Assembly (NCBI RefSeq): GCF_000463155.2
Contig: NZ_AWFZ01000050.1
Coordinates: forward strand, 293,063 to 357,062
From: Siccibacter turicensis LMG 23730
Lineage (GTDB): Bacteria > Pseudomonadota > Gammaproteobacteria > Enterobacterales > Enterobacteriaceae
Length of the DNA stretch: 64,000 nucleotides
Direction of reading: 5' to 3'
Part shown: in pieces, positions 1 through 10,400 of the stretch
How the letters are laid out: the number at the start of each line of letters is the position of its first letter
Numbering within the stretch: position 1 is the first letter of the stretch
Notes under the pieces: model-generated
Seen by the model: only the letters and a program-made list of their open reading frames with translations
What the model was told of the DNA's origin: nothing
Databases searched by the model: none
Position numbers and translations under genes: made by a program

Positions 1-32
1 CTGGTGCATGCCTTGCGGCATTTTAAAAATTT

Positions 33-108
<76 letters not shown>

Positions 109-150
109 TTGGGTGGTGCTTGATGCATGCCTGATGGCATTTTCAAATTT

Positions 151-226
<76 letters not shown>

Positions 227-265
227 CCTGCGTGACAAAAAATTCTGTACCGTCACGGGAGGCGC

Positions 266-293
266 ATTATACGAGAATTCCTTCCTGCCGCAA
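266..293 (-). promoter_or_regulatory. promoter of the tRNA-Gly cluster
   Basis: On the minus strand there is a -35-like TTGCGG, a 16-bp spacer and a perfect TATAAT -10. A GC-rich discriminator (GCGCCTCCCG) follows, typical of stringently controlled stable-RNA promoters. It points into the tRNA cluster. Confidence 0.7.
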
Positions 294-415
294 TAGTTTG
301 GCGTCACTTTTTTGCGATTTTGTTCCGACTGACGATTTAATCAACAATGTGGCTAAAATGGAAGCAAAATCGCGGCGCGTGAAGGCGTAAGGCTGCAATC
401 CACTGATTCAGGGCG

Positions 416-442
416 AAAAAAAACAGGCCGGCGAACCGGCCC
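416..442 (-). terminator. intrinsic terminator after ybiW
   Basis: On the minus strand GGGCCGG, a short loop and CCGGCCT are followed by a run of eight T. It lies about 20 bp past the ybiW stop codon. Confidence 0.8.
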
Positions 443-460
443 GCTTTTGTCTGCTGACGC

Positions 461-2893
461 TCAGAGCGTGTGCTCGGTGCGCGCGATGATGTCATCCTGC
501 GCATCCGGCGACAGCGCAGTGAAGAACGCGCTGTAACCCGCCACCCGCACGACCAGATCGCGATACTGGTCAGGATGTTTTTTGGCCTCCAGCAGCGTCT
601 CACGCGACACGATGTTGTACTGAATATGCCACCCCTTATGCACTTCAAAGAAGGTGCGCAGCAGCATCATCAGCTTCTGACGGTCGCTGTCGTTATCCAG
701 CGTGGCGGGATTAAGCTTCTGATTCAGCAACACGCCGCCCAGAATCGACCCGGTTGGCAGCTTGCCCACCGAGCTGATAACCGCCGTCGGCCCCAGATGG
801 TCGGTGCCGGATGCCGGGCTTGCCCCTTCAGCCAGCGGCGTGGTCGCTTTGCGGCCGTCCGGCGTTGCCATGGTCGCGGCGCCAAACGGCACGTTAGCGG
901 AGATGGACGAGGTGCCCGCGTAGTAATTCCCACCGATGGGCCCCCGGCCATAGCGCGGGTTGTGGTACTGCTTAATCTCATCGATATAGGTCTGGTAGGC
1001 GCGGGTCAGCAGCGTATCCACCGTATCATCGTCGTTGCCGTATTTCGGGGCACCGTTAATCAGGCGCTGGCGCAGCTGTTCATGGGTCAGGCCCTCAAAG
1101 TTGTCCGCCAATGCCTGCGCCAGCTGTTGCTGACCGATAACGCCCTGGTCGAACACCAGCGTCTTCACGGCCGCCAGGCTGTTGCCGAGGTTGGCGATAC
1201 CCACCTGTAACCCCGACACCCAGTCATACTTCGCCCCGCCCTGCTTGATGCTTTTCGCCCGCTCGATGCAGTCATCCACCAGCGCGGAGCAGAGGATATC
1301 CGGTACGTTCTCCTCCAGCATGGTATCGACCACATATTCAATTTCGATGGATTTACGGGTGTAGTAGCGGATCTGGTTATCCCATGCCGCCATGACCTCC
1401 TCAAAGCGCTGGAAATTGCCTTTTGACAGCGCCTGCGCCTGAGGCAGGAACACTTTCCCACTGGTGGCATCGCGCCCGCCCTCAAGGGCGGCCAGCATCA
1501 CGCGCGCGAAGTTGATAAAGCTCATGCCGGTGCAGCGATAGCCCCACTTCCCGCCCACGGCGGTTTCGATGCAGCCAATGGCGGCGTAGTCGTAGGCATC
1601 CTGCGGCGCGATACCCAGTTTGATGAACTCCGGAATGACGATCTCATCGTTGTTAAACGCCGGCATCCCGAAGCCGCAGCGGATCACCTGCACGCAGGCG
1701 TCGAGGAAATCATCGCTGATGCCCGCGTGATAGCGCACGCTCAGGTTCGGCTGGGTAGAGCGCAGGCGGCCGCAGGACTCCAGAATGGCATACGAGAGCG
1801 GATTAACCGCGTCCATCGCCACGTCGTTCACCAGCGTCTGCCCGCCGATGGTCACGTTCTGATAAAGCGGGCTTCCCGCTGAGGCTTTGGAGTGCGAGCC
1901 GGAGCGGATCTTGTTCACCTCCAGCAGTTTGAGCCAGCAGCCGTGCAGTAGCTCAATGGCCTGCTCACGGCTGAGCGAGCCGTTCAACTCGACATCGCGG
2001 CGATACCAGGGATAGAGATACTGATCCATGCGGCCAAACGACACCGAATGCCCGTTCGACTCAATCTGCAAAATCAGCTGAATGAAATAGCACAGCTGCA
2101 GCGCCTGCCAGAACGTTTTCGGCGGCTCGTGGGCGATCGCTTCGCAGTTCTCCGCAATCTGCAGCAGCTCGTCGCGACGGCTTTCACGCGTCTCGTCGTT
2201 GGCCATCCGGCGCGCTTCCTGTGCGAAACGGCCAATATGATCGCTGACGGCCTGCAACACGATATCAATCGCTTTCAGGAACTGCTCCCCGTTCAGATCC
2301 TCAAGCACCGTCAGATTGATGCGCGCGCGGCGCTGCGCCACGGTGTCGCGCAGGCCATCAAGGCCTTTCTCCAGCAGCAGAGGGAAGTTCACCGCCAGAT
2401 GGGCGTCCCCGGAGGTCATGTTGCCTTCCGCCTTGATGATGCCGGTTTCCAGCAGCGCTTTTTGTTCATCGGTGAACATGCCGTAGCAGCGGTCCTGCAC
2501 CGTCTGACCGCGCCACCACGGGCACACCGCATGCAGCACGCGTTTATTCTCTTCGCTTACCGCGAACCCGGCACCGGGCCGATCCGCCAGATCGTCAATC
2601 TCCTTTTCGATCCACGACACGGTATATTCCGGGAAAATCGGCGCGGCGCGCACTTCGCTCGCCTGGTTGCCGACGATCAGCTCATCATGTTTGATCCAGA
2701 TGGTGCGCTCGGCAAGGTGGTGTGACAGCGCCAGCGCGCGTCGCACCGGCAGGGGCTTATCCATATTATGCTGATAAGCCTCGGTATAGTGCTGCGCGCG
2801 TTCCGTGCAGACCGGGGGCTTAACGATATTCACCAGGGCATTTTTATGTGCCTTGATGCGATTGCTCAGAACGTCAAGTTTCAGCGTGGTCAT
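461..2893 (-). CDS. ybiW: glycyl radical enzyme YbiW (PflD/PflF family)
   Basis: 810 aa, the length of E. coli YbiW and near-identical to it over most of its length. The sequence shows the thiyl-forming cysteine in AIGCIETAVGG (about C441) and the C-terminal glycyl radical loop RVAGYSAF (about G786). A single GCIE cysteine, rather than the CC pair of pyruvate formate-lyase, puts it in the dehydratase-like branch. From recollection of published work, YbiW acts on 1,5-anhydroglucitol 6-phosphate to give 1-deoxyfructose 6-phosphate, which an FSA aldolase then splits; that assignment is remembered, not shown by the sequence. It starts 4 bp after its activase gene, with a GAGAGGAT ribosome site. 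It needs oxygen-free conditions. Confidence 0.95.
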   Translation of the reverse strand: MTTLKLDVLSNRIKAHKNALVNIVKPPVCTERAQHYTEAYQHNMDKPLPVRRALALSHHLAERTIWIKHDELIVGNQASEVRAAPIFPEYTVSWIEKEIDDLADRPGAGFAVSEENKRVLHAVCPWWRGQTVQDRCYGMFTDEQKALLETGIIKAEGNMTSGDAHLAVNFPLLLEKGLDGLRDTVAQRRARINLTVLEDLNGEQFLKAIDIVLQAVSDHIGRFAQEARRMANDETRESRRDELLQIAENCEAIAHEPPKTFWQALQLCYFIQLILQIESNGHSVSFGRMDQYLYPWYRRDVELNGSLSREQAIELLHGCWLKLLEVNKIRSGSHSKASAGSPLYQNVTIGGQTLVNDVAMDAVNPLSYAILESCGRLRSTQPNLSVRYHAGISDDFLDACVQVIRCGFGMPAFNNDEIVIPEFIKLGIAPQDAYDYAAIGCIETAVGGKWGYRCTGMSFINFARVMLAALEGGRDATSGKVFLPQAQALSKGNFQRFEEVMAAWDNQIRYYTRKSIEIEYVVDTMLEENVPDILCSALVDDCIERAKSIKQGGAKYDWVSGLQVGIANLGNSLAAVKTLVFDQGVIGQQQLAQALADNFEGLTHEQLRQRLINGAPKYGNDDDTVDTLLTRAYQTYIDEIKQYHNPRYGRGPIGGNYYAGTSSISANVPFGAATMATPDGRKATTPLAEGASPASGTDHLGPTAVISSVGKLPTGSILGGVLLNQKLNPATLDNDSDRQKLMMLLRTFFEVHKGWHIQYNIVSRETLLEAKKHPDQYRDLVVRVAGYSAFFTALSPDAQDDIIARTEHTL

Positions 2894-2897
2894 AGAA

Positions 2898-3797
2898 TTA
2901 TCCTCTCAGGGTAGCCGTCAGACCTTTGCGGTGCGCGTAGTCCACAGCGAAATCAAGCAGCATCGGGTCGTCCAGCGGTTTCTCCGGTGCCAGGTAGGGT
3001 TGGTTAAGCAGCTGGTATTTGTTCATTCCCAGCGTGTGATACGGCAGAAAATGGATATCGCTGACGCCCAGTTCATCCGCAGCAAAATCGGTGATGGCGC
3101 GTAGTGAGGCGGGGTCAGCGTTAAAGCCGGGGATCAGCGGCACGCGAACGGTCAGCGCCTTACCGGCCCGGGCGAGACGCGTAAGGTTGTCGAGCACCCG
3201 TTTGGCCGACCCGTCGGTCCAGGTTTTAAACGCGACGCTGTCGACGTGTTTGAGGTCGGCGAGAAACAGATCGGTATCGGAAAGCGCCGGTTCGATATAG
3301 CGCCACGGGACATGCAGGCAGGTCTCTACCGCGGTGTGAATACCCTGCTGATGGCTGGCCTGCAGCAGCGTGTGCGCCAGCGCCGGGCTCATAAAGGGTT
3401 CGCCGCCGGAGAGGGTTATTCCCCCGCCGCTGCGGTCGTAGAAGGGTTTGTCGCGCATTACCACGGCCATGATCTCGCTGGCGGTGCGATCGTCGCCGCA
3501 CACCGTCAGCGCCTGGGTCGGGCAGCAGTCGCGAAGCGCGTCGGCCGTCTCAGGCGTAAGGCGTTCGCGGTGGATAACCAGACCTGACGACAGGCGCTCG
3601 ATATGCTGCGGCGCGGCCTCCTGGCAGAGCGTGCAACCCGCAAGGCACAGGCGGGCGTCAAACATCAGCTCCGGCACAGCTGAACGGCTTTCGGGATTCT
3701 GACACCAGCGGCAGCCCAGCGAGCAGCCTTTCAGGAACACAACGGTGCGAATGCCCGGGCCATCGTGCGTGGAATAACGCTGGATATTAAAGATCAT
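2898..3797 (-). CDS. ybiY: glycyl radical enzyme activase YbiY
   Basis: Radical SAM activase that abstracts hydrogen from the glycine of YbiW. The N-terminus carries the cluster motif GCSLGCRWC (CX3CX2C), followed by a cysteine-rich insert (LCLAGCTLC and DCCPTQ) expected to bind extra Fe-S clusters. SGGEPF is the SAM-binding GGE motif. An in-frame TTG at 3,800 would add one residue, but I chose the ATG at 3,797: it matches the MIFNIQRY start of E. coli YbiY and sits 6 nt after GAGGG. 299 aa, first gene of the ybiYW operon and divergent from fsaA. Confidence 0.93.
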   Translation of the reverse strand: MIFNIQRYSTHDGPGIRTVVFLKGCSLGCRWCQNPESRSAVPELMFDARLCLAGCTLCQEAAPQHIERLSSGLVIHRERLTPETADALRDCCPTQALTVCGDDRTASEIMAVVMRDKPFYDRSGGGITLSGGEPFMSPALAHTLLQASHQQGIHTAVETCLHVPWRYIEPALSDTDLFLADLKHVDSVAFKTWTDGSAKRVLDNLTRLARAGKALTVRVPLIPGFNADPASLRAITDFAADELGVSDIHFLPYHTLGMNKYQLLNQPYLAPEKPLDDPMLLDFAVDYAHRKGLTATLRG

Positions 3798-3814
3798 CAA
3801 AGCACCCTCTTATT

Positions 3815-3846
3815 TTCGAATGAAAAGTAGATAACTTTCATTCGAA
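3815..3846. promoter_or_regulatory. perfect 11-10-11 palindrome, candidate operator
   Basis: TTCGAATGAAA, ten bases, then its exact reverse complement TTTCATTCGAA. It lies 18 bp upstream of the ybiY start and 7 bp from the FNR site. Its form is like operators of sugar-responsive DeoR-family repressors. No candidate regulator gene is adjacent. Confidence 0.65.
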
Positions 3847-3853
3847 ATAAACG

Positions 3854-3867
3854 TTGATAACGATCAA
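3854..3867. promoter_or_regulatory. FNR box between ybiY and fsaA
   Basis: TTGATAACGATCAA matches the FNR consensus TTGATNNNNATCAA at every defined base. The fsaA -10 candidate TATACT is at 3,889-3,894. A start near 3,901 would put the box centre at about -40.5, the class II activator position. This fits an oxygen-sensitive radical enzyme pathway. Confidence 0.8.
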
Positions 3868-3934
3868 CGTCGCTTATCGGGGCGTCTCTATACTGCTCAA
3901 AAATTGTTAAATCTCACATTTTGAGGAGAGATCG

Positions 3935-4597
3935 ATGGAGCTCTATCTTGATACCGCCGACGTAGCCGCCGTTGTCCGCCTGGCGCGCATCTTCCCGCTA
4001 GCCGGTGTGACCACCAATCCCAGCATCATCGCCAGCGCCAGGCAGCGGCCTGAAGACGTATTGCCCGCGCTGCGTGACGCGCTGGGCGGCGAAGGGCGTC
4101 TGTTTGCTCAGGTGATAGCAAACCAGGCGCAAGAGATGGTGGCCGAGGCGCACAAACTGCGCGGCATCATTAGCGATCTGGTGATCAAGGTGCCGGTCAC
4201 GGCGGAAGGTCTGGCGGCGTTGAAGCTGTTAAAAAGAGAGGGAATCCCAACGCTTGGCACCGCGGTATACGGCGCGGCACAGGGGTTGTTTGCAGCGCTT
4301 GCCGGTGCAGAGTACGTTGCCCCTTACGTTAACCGGGTCGATGCCCAGGGCGGAGACGGCATCCAGACCGTGACGGAGCTGCAGCAGCTTCTGACGCTGC
4401 ATGCCCCGGGCGCGAAAGTGCTGGCAGCAAGTTTCAAAACGCCGCGTCAGGCGCTAGCCTGCCTGCTGGCCGGGTGCGAAGCCATCACCCTGCCGGTAGA
4501 GGTCGCCGAACAGTTTATTTCCACGCCGGCGGTCAGCGCGGCAATAGGCAAGTTTGAACAGGACTGGCAGCACGCCTTCGGTACGCGGACGCTGTGA
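3935..4597 (+). CDS. fsaA: fructose-6-phosphate aldolase FsaA
   Basis: 220 aa, the standard length. The Schiff-base lysine is K85 in IKVPVTAEG, and the transaldolase-like TTNPS motif lies near residue 26. The protein is closer to E. coli FsaA than to FsaB/TalC, for example in its [14 protein letters not shown] segment. FSA enzymes reversibly split fructose 6-phosphate to dihydroxyacetone and glyceraldehyde 3-phosphate and also accept hydroxyacetone-type donors, so they can act on 1-deoxyfructose 6-phosphate. The start follows GAGGAGA. As in E. coli it is divergent from ybiYW, but the whole cluster sits at a different chromosomal place. Confidence 0.94.
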   Translation: MELYLDTADVAAVVRLARIFPLAGVTTNPSIIASARQRPEDVLPALRDALGGEGRLFAQVIANQAQEMVAEAHKLRGIISDLVIKVPVTAEGLAALKLLKREGIPTLGTAVYGAAQGLFAALAGAEYVAPYVNRVDAQGGDGIQTVTELQQLLTLHAPGAKVLAASFKTPRQALACLLAGCEAITLPVEVAEQFISTPAVSAAIGKFEQDWQHAFGTRTL

Positions 4598-4610
4598 GTC
4601 AGCCATACAC

Positions 4611-4635
4611 AAAGGCCCTCGTAGCGAGGGCCTTT
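4611..4635. terminator. bidirectional terminator, fsaA/orn
   Basis: AAAGGCCCTCG and CGAGGGCCTTT form a perfect hairpin between convergent fsaA and orn, with A and T flanks usable in both directions. Confidence 0.8.
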
Positions 4636-4640
4636 GTCAT

Positions 4641-5186
4641 TCAGAGCCGAATGAAATGCTCGCGGTAGTACGCCAGCTCAGCCACCGACTCACGGATATC
4701 GTCCAGCGCCTGATGCGTCCCCTGCTTTTTAAAACCGTCCAGCACTTCCGGCTTCCAGCGACGGGCCAGCTCCTTAAGCGTGCTGACATCCAGGTAGCGA
4801 TAATGGAAGTACGCTTCCAGTTCCGGCATATATTTGAACAGGAAACGGCGATCCTGAGCGATACTGTTTCCGCAGATTGGCGACGTTCCTTCCGGCACCC
4901 ACTCGCGTAAAAACGCCAGCGTTGCCAGCTCCGCCGCACGGTCATCCAGCTGGCTTGCCTTCACGCGCTCCACCAGCCCGCTCGCCGTGTGTGTACGCAC
5001 GTTCCAGTCATCCATCAGCGCCAGCTGGGCGTCTGACTGATGCACCGCCATCACCGGGCCTTCTGCCAGGATATTAAGATCTTTATCGGTGACAAGGGTG
5101 GCGATTTCGATGATGCGGTCGCGCTCAGGATCGAGTCCGGTCATTTCAAGATCGATCCAAATGAGGTTGTTTTCATTGGCACTCAT
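4641..5186 (-). CDS. orn: oligoribonuclease Orn
   Basis: 3'-to-5' exoribonuclease of the DEDDh family that degrades 2-5-nt RNAs and linear pGpG to mononucleotides. It is essential in E. coli. The start is MSANENNL as in E. coli Orn (181 aa), so four residues of the longest frame are left out. Visible motifs are [10 protein letters not shown] (first acidic pair), ICGNSIAQD (second) and [12 protein letters not shown] (DEDDh histidine and aspartate). By clearing pGpG it also serves c-di-GMP turnover, relevant to the EAL protein in this window. It is divergent from rsgA. Confidence 0.97.
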   Translation of the reverse strand: MSANENNLIWIDLEMTGLDPERDRIIEIATLVTDKDLNILAEGPVMAVHQSDAQLALMDDWNVRTHTASGLVERVKASQLDDRAAELATLAFLREWVPEGTSPICGNSIAQDRRFLFKYMPELEAYFHYRYLDVSTLKELARRWKPEVLDGFKKQGTHQALDDIRESVAELAYYREHFIRL

Positions 5187-5298
5187 GCTATTTTCCATCC
5201 GTTATCGCGTCACGCTCGGGTGACAGGCAGTTAATTCATTTACAATAGCTGGTATCATAGAGGTTTTGCCCATCAGGGGCGACCAGGAGCCATTAAGA

Positions 5299-6345
5299 TT
5301 GAGCAAAAATAAACTCTCCAAAGGTCAGCAGCGCCGCGTGTCAGCCAATCACCAGCGCCGTCTTAAACAGACTACGGAGAAAGCCGATCCCGACGACTCA
5401 CAGTTTGGTGAGCCTCGCGACGGCCGCGTCATCAGTCGTTTTGGTCAGCATGCCGACGTCGAATCACCTGACGGCGGGGTGCACCGCTGCAACATCCGCC
5501 GCACTATCCGTTCGCTGGTCACCGGCGACCGCGTGGTCTGGCGTCCGGTAAAAGAGAACGTCCAGGGCAAAGGCATCGTTGATGCGGTACACGAGCGCAC
5601 CTCGGTACTGACGCGTCCGGACTTCTACGATGGCGTGAAGCCTATCGCCGCGAATATCGATCAGATCATCATCGTCTCCGCCATCCTGCCTGAGCTGTCG
5701 CTGAACATTATCGACCGCTATCTGGTGGCCTGTGAAACGCTGGACGTTGAACCGTTACTGGTGCTCAACAAGACCGATCTGCTGGATGAACAGGGCCTCG
5801 CCTTCGTCAACGAGCAGATGGATATCTACCGCCACATTGGCTACCGCGTGCTGCTGGTCTCCAGCTACAAAGACGAAGGGCTGAAAGCGCTGGAAGAGGC
5901 GCTTATCGACCGCACCAGCATCTTCGCCGGGCAGTCAGGCGTAGGGAAATCGAGCCTGCTGAATAATCTGCTGGGCCTGAAAGACGATCGGATTCTGGTC
6001 AACGACGTCTCCGATAACTCCGGGCTGGGCCAGCACACCACCACCGCCTCGCGTCTGTATCACTTCCCCGGCGGCGGCGACGTCATCGATTCGCCAGGCG
6101 TGCGCGAGTTCGGTCTGTGGCACCTTGAGCCGGAACAGATCACCCAGGGCTTTGTCGAATTCCACGACTATCTGGGCCACTGCAAGTTCCGCGACTGCAA
6201 GCACGACAACGACCCAGGCTGCGCCATCCGTGAGGCCGTCGAGCGCGGCGAGATCGCCGAAACCCGCTTCGACAACTATCACCGCATTCTGGAAAGTATG
6301 GCTGAGGTAAAAACGCGTAAAGGCTTCTCCGCCACCGATGACTGA
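5299..6345 (+). CDS. rsgA: ribosome small subunit GTPase RsgA
   Basis: Circularly permuted GTPase that checks late 30S assembly. An OB-fold N-terminus is followed by the permuted order G4 (LNKTDLL), G1 (GQSGVGKSS) and G3 (DSPGVREFG), then a C-terminal zinc knuckle of [14 protein letters not shown] type. The TTG at 5,299 is chosen as start because AGGAG lies 9 nt before it and the product then begins (M)[12 protein letters not shown], as in E. coli. An upstream in-frame ATG at 5,266 would add 11 unconserved residues. 348 aa. Confidence 0.95.
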   Translation: MSKNKLSKGQQRRVSANHQRRLKQTTEKADPDDSQFGEPRDGRVISRFGQHADVESPDGGVHRCNIRRTIRSLVTGDRVVWRPVKENVQGKGIVDAVHERTSVLTRPDFYDGVKPIAANIDQIIIVSAILPELSLNIIDRYLVACETLDVEPLLVLNKTDLLDEQGLAFVNEQMDIYRHIGYRVLLVSSYKDEGLKALEEALIDRTSIFAGQSGVGKSSLLNNLLGLKDDRILVNDVSDNSGLGQHTTTASRLYHFPGGGDVIDSPGVREFGLWHLEPEQITQGFVEFHDYLGHCKFRDCKHDNDPGCAIREAVERGEIAETRFDNYHRILESMAEVKTRKGFSATDD

Positions 6346-6471
6346 ACCCCGGTCGATGCGTAGGATGACGAGCCGCGCTGCGGTTTTATGCTATTATCGC
6401 GCCCTTTTCTGTACGGCCTGGCGCCAACGCGCCGGGCAAGGACTGGCAAAACCATTAGCCTGGAGGCTACC

Positions 6472-7434
6472 TTGCTAAACGACATCAAACTTTCGCTTCA
6501 ATACATTCTGCCGAAACTGTGGCTCACTCGCCTGGCGGGCTGGGGCGCAAGCAAACGTGCCGGCTGGCTGACGAAACTGGTTATCGATCTGTTTGTGAAA
6601 TACTACAAGGTCGATATGAAAGAGGCACAGAAGCCGGATACCGCCAGCTATCGCACCTTCAACGACTTCTTCGTGCGCGCGCTGCGTGACGACGTGCGTC
6701 CGCTCAATACCGATCCAAACGTGCTGGTGATGCCGGCAGATGGCGTTATCAGCCAGCTTGGCCGTATTGAAGACGACAAGATCCTGCAGGCCAAAGGCCA
6801 CAACTACACGCTTGAAGCGCTGCTGGCGGGTAACTACCTGATGGCGGATCTGTTCCGCAACGGCAGCTTCGCCACCACCTATCTGTCGCCGCGCGACTAT
6901 CACCGCGTGCATATGCCGTGCAACGGTATTCTGCGCGAGATGATTTACGTACCGGGCGATCTCTTCTCGGTCAACCACCTGACCGCGCAGAACGTACCGA
7001 ACCTGTTTGCCCGTAACGAGCGCGTTATCTGCCTGTTCGATACCGAGTTTGGCCCAATGGCGCAGATCCTGGTCGGGGCGACCATCGTCGGCAGCATCGA
7101 AACCGTCTGGGCGGGCACCATTACGCCGCCGCGTGAAGGCATCATCAAACGCTGGACCTGGCCTGCGGGCGAGAGCGACGGCGCCGTGGCGCTGCTCAAA
7201 AGTCAGGAGATGGGCCGCTTCAAGCTGGGCTCCACCGTTATCAACCTGTTCGCACCGGGTAGCGTGGAGCTGACGCCGCATCTGCAAAGCCTGTCGGTAA
7301 CCAAAATCGGCGAGCCGCTGGCGGTCTCGACCGACGCGGTGATTGCTGACGTAACCCCTGCCGAAGTGACCCAGGAAGAGATCGACGCCGAGCGCGACGC
7401 CAATCCTCTGGTCGACAACAAAGACGACGTGTAA
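6472..7434 (+). CDS. psd: phosphatidylserine decarboxylase proenzyme
   Basis: Inner-membrane enzyme that makes phosphatidylethanolamine from phosphatidylserine. The LGST motif near the C-terminal third ([10 protein letters not shown]) is the self-cleavage site that yields the pyruvoyl cofactor. The start is TTG at 6,472, preceded by GGAG at 6 nt, which gives (M)[14 protein letters not shown] as in E. coli and 320 aa. The longer in-frame extension is not conserved. The last 40 residues are acidic and variable. It is probably co-transcribed with mscM, 20 bp downstream. Confidence 0.95.
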   Translation: MLNDIKLSLQYILPKLWLTRLAGWGASKRAGWLTKLVIDLFVKYYKVDMKEAQKPDTASYRTFNDFFVRALRDDVRPLNTDPNVLVMPADGVISQLGRIEDDKILQAKGHNYTLEALLAGNYLMADLFRNGSFATTYLSPRDYHRVHMPCNGILREMIYVPGDLFSVNHLTAQNVPNLFARNERVICLFDTEFGPMAQILVGATIVGSIETVWAGTITPPREGIIKRWTWPAGESDGAVALLKSQEMGRFKLGSTVINLFAPGSVELTPHLQSLSVTKIGEPLAVSTDAVIADVTPAEVTQEEIDAERDANPLVDNKDDV

Positions 7435-7454
7435 CAGCAAAGAAGGGTTCTTCC

Positions 7455-10400
7455 GTGCGCCTGATTATCACTGTACTGATGGCCTGGTGCCTCAGCCTGG
7501 GGGCGCACGCAGCAAGCGCCCCCGATGCAAAACAGATCGCCCAGGAGCTGGAGCAGGCGAAAGCGGCCAAAAATCAGCCTGACCAGGCCGAGACCGTGGA
7601 AGCCCTCCAGTCTGCGCTGAACGCGCTGGAGGAGCAAAAAGCCTCGCTTGAGCGCGCCAGCCAGTATCAGCAGGTTATCGACAATTTCCCCCGGCTCTCC
7701 CAGACGCTGCGTATGCAGCTCAACAACCTGCGCGACGAGCCGAAAAAAGTCCCCTCCGGCATGACCACCGACCGGCTCAACCAGGAGATCCTCCAGGTCA
7801 GCAGCCAGCTGCTGGAAAAGAGCCGTCAGGCGCAGCAGGAGCAGGAACGTACCCGCGAGATCAACGACTCCCTGAGTCAGCTTCCCCAACAGCAAACGGA
7901 CGCCCGCCGCCAGCTTAATGAGATTGAGCGTCGCGCCGGCAGCCAGCCTGCCACCAGCACCCCGCTCTCTCAGGCGCAGAATCTGGGCTTACAGGCCGAA
8001 TCGGCACGCCTCAAAGCACTGGTGGACGAGCTTGAGCTGGCGCAGCTGTCGGCGAACAACCGTCAGGAGCTGTCGCGCCTACGCGGTGAGCTGGCGCAAA
8101 AGCAGAGCGAGCAGCTGGATGCCTGGCTGCAGGCGCTGCGCAATCAGGTGAACAATCAGCGCCAGCAGGAAGCCGAACGCGCGCTTGAGAGTACCGAGCT
8201 GCTGGCCGAAAACAGCGCCGACCTGCCGCCTGCGCTGATGGATCAGTTCAAGGTAAACCGCGAGCTGTCCCAGGCGCTCAACCAGCAGGCCCAGCGTATG
8301 GATCTGGTGGCCTCCCAGCAGCGCCAGGCCTCCAGCCAGACGTTGCAGGTACGTCAGGCGCTCAACACGCTGCGCGAGCAGTCGCAGTGGCTTGGCGTCT
8401 CCAATTTGCTGGGTGAAGCGCTGCGCGCCCAGGTTGCCCGCCTGCCGGAAATGCCCAAGCCGCAGCAGCTTGATACGGAAATGGCGCAGCTGCGGGTTCA
8501 CCGCATGCGCTATGAGGATCTGCTGAGCAAGCAGCCGCAGCTGCGTCAGATCCGCCAGGCCGACGGCAGCGATCTGAGCGCCGAGCAAAACCGCATTCTG
8601 GAGGCCCAGCTGCGCACCCAGCGTGAGCTGCTGAACTCGCTGCTGCAGGGCGGCGATACCCTTATTCTTGAGCTGACCAAGCTGAAAGTGGCTAACAGCC
8701 AGCTGGAAGACGCCCTGAAAGAGGTGAATGAAGCCACGCACCGCTATCTGTTCTGGACCTCGGACGTCAGCCCGTTGACGCTCTCCTGGCCGGTGGATAT
8801 CGTGCAGGATCTGCGGCGCCTGATCTCGCTGGATACCTTCAGTCAGCTCGGTAAAGCCAGCGTGATGATGCTGACCAGCAAAGAGACGCTGCTTCCGCTG
8901 TTCGGCGCGCTGGCGCTGGTGGGCTTTAGCATCTACTCGCGCCGCCACTTCACCGCCTTCCTGACGCGCTCCAGCGAGAAAGTCGGGAAAGTCACACAGG
9001 ACCACTTCTGGCTCACCATTCGCACCGTGTTCTGGTCGATTCTGGTCGCCTCGCCGCTGCCGGTGCTCTGGGCGACGCTCGGGTATGGCTTACGGGAAGC
9101 CTGGCCCTGGCCGATTGCCGTTGCGGTGGGCGATGGCGTCACCGCCACCGTACCGCTGCTGTGGGTTGTGATGATTTGCGCCGCGTTCGCCCGACCAAAC
9201 GGGCTATTCGTGGCGCACTTCGGCTGGCCGCGCAACCGGGTCGCGCGCGCGATGCGCTACTACCTGATGAGCATCGGGCTGATTGTGCCGCTGATCATGG
9301 CGCTCATCATGTTCGATAACCTCAACGACCGTGAATTCTCCAGCACCCTTGGGCGCCTGTGCTTTATTCTGATCTGCGGCGCGCTGGCGCTGGTGACGCT
9401 GAGCCTGAAACGGGCCGGCATCCCGCTCTATCTCGATAAAGAAGGCAACGGCGACAACATGGTCAACAGCATGCTGTGGAACCTGTTGATGAGCGCCCCG
9501 CTGCTGGCCATTCTCGCCTCGCTGGTGGGGTATCTGGCGACCGCGCAGGCCCTGCTGGCGCGTCTGGAAACCTCGGTAGCCATCTGGTTCCTGCTGCTGG
9601 TGGTCTACCACATCATCCGCCGCTGGATGCTGATTCAGCGCCGCCGCCTGGCGTTTGACCGCGCCAAGCATCGCCGCGCCGAAATTCTGGCCCAGCGTGC
9701 GCGGGGTGAAGAGGAGCCGCCGCATACGCTCAGCACCGAGGGCGCGCTGGAGGTGGAGGCCTCCGAACTGGATCTCGATACCATCAGCGCCCAGTCGCTG
9801 CGCCTGGTGCGCTCCATCCTGATGCTCATCGCCCTGCTGTCGGTGATTGTGCTGTGGTCAGAGATTCACTCTGCCTTTGGCTTCCTTGAGAACATCAAGC
9901 TGTGGGACGTCTCCTCAACCGTGCAGGGGGTGGAGAGCCTGGAGCCGATCACCCTCGGGGCGGTGTTTATCGCCATTCTGGTGCTGATTATCACCCTGCA
10001 GCTGGTGCGCAATCTTCCGGCACTGCTGGAGCTGGCGCTGTTGCAGCACCTGGAACTCACGCCGGGCACCGGGTACGCGATTACTACCATCACCAAATAC
10101 CTGCTGATGCTGGTGGGCGGGCTGATGGGCTTCTCGCTGATTGGTATTGAGTGGTCGAAACTGCAGTGGCTGGTGGCGGCGCTCGGCGTCGGGCTGGGCT
10201 TCGGGTTACAGGAGATCTTTGCGAACTTTATCTCCGGCCTGATTATCCTGTTCGAAAAACCGATCCGCATCGGCGATACCGTGACCATCCGCGATCTCAC
10301 CGGCAGCGTCACCAAAATCAACACCCGCGCCACCACCATCAGCGACTGGGACCGCAAAGAGATTATCGTGCCCAACAAGGCCTTTATCACCGAGCAGTTC

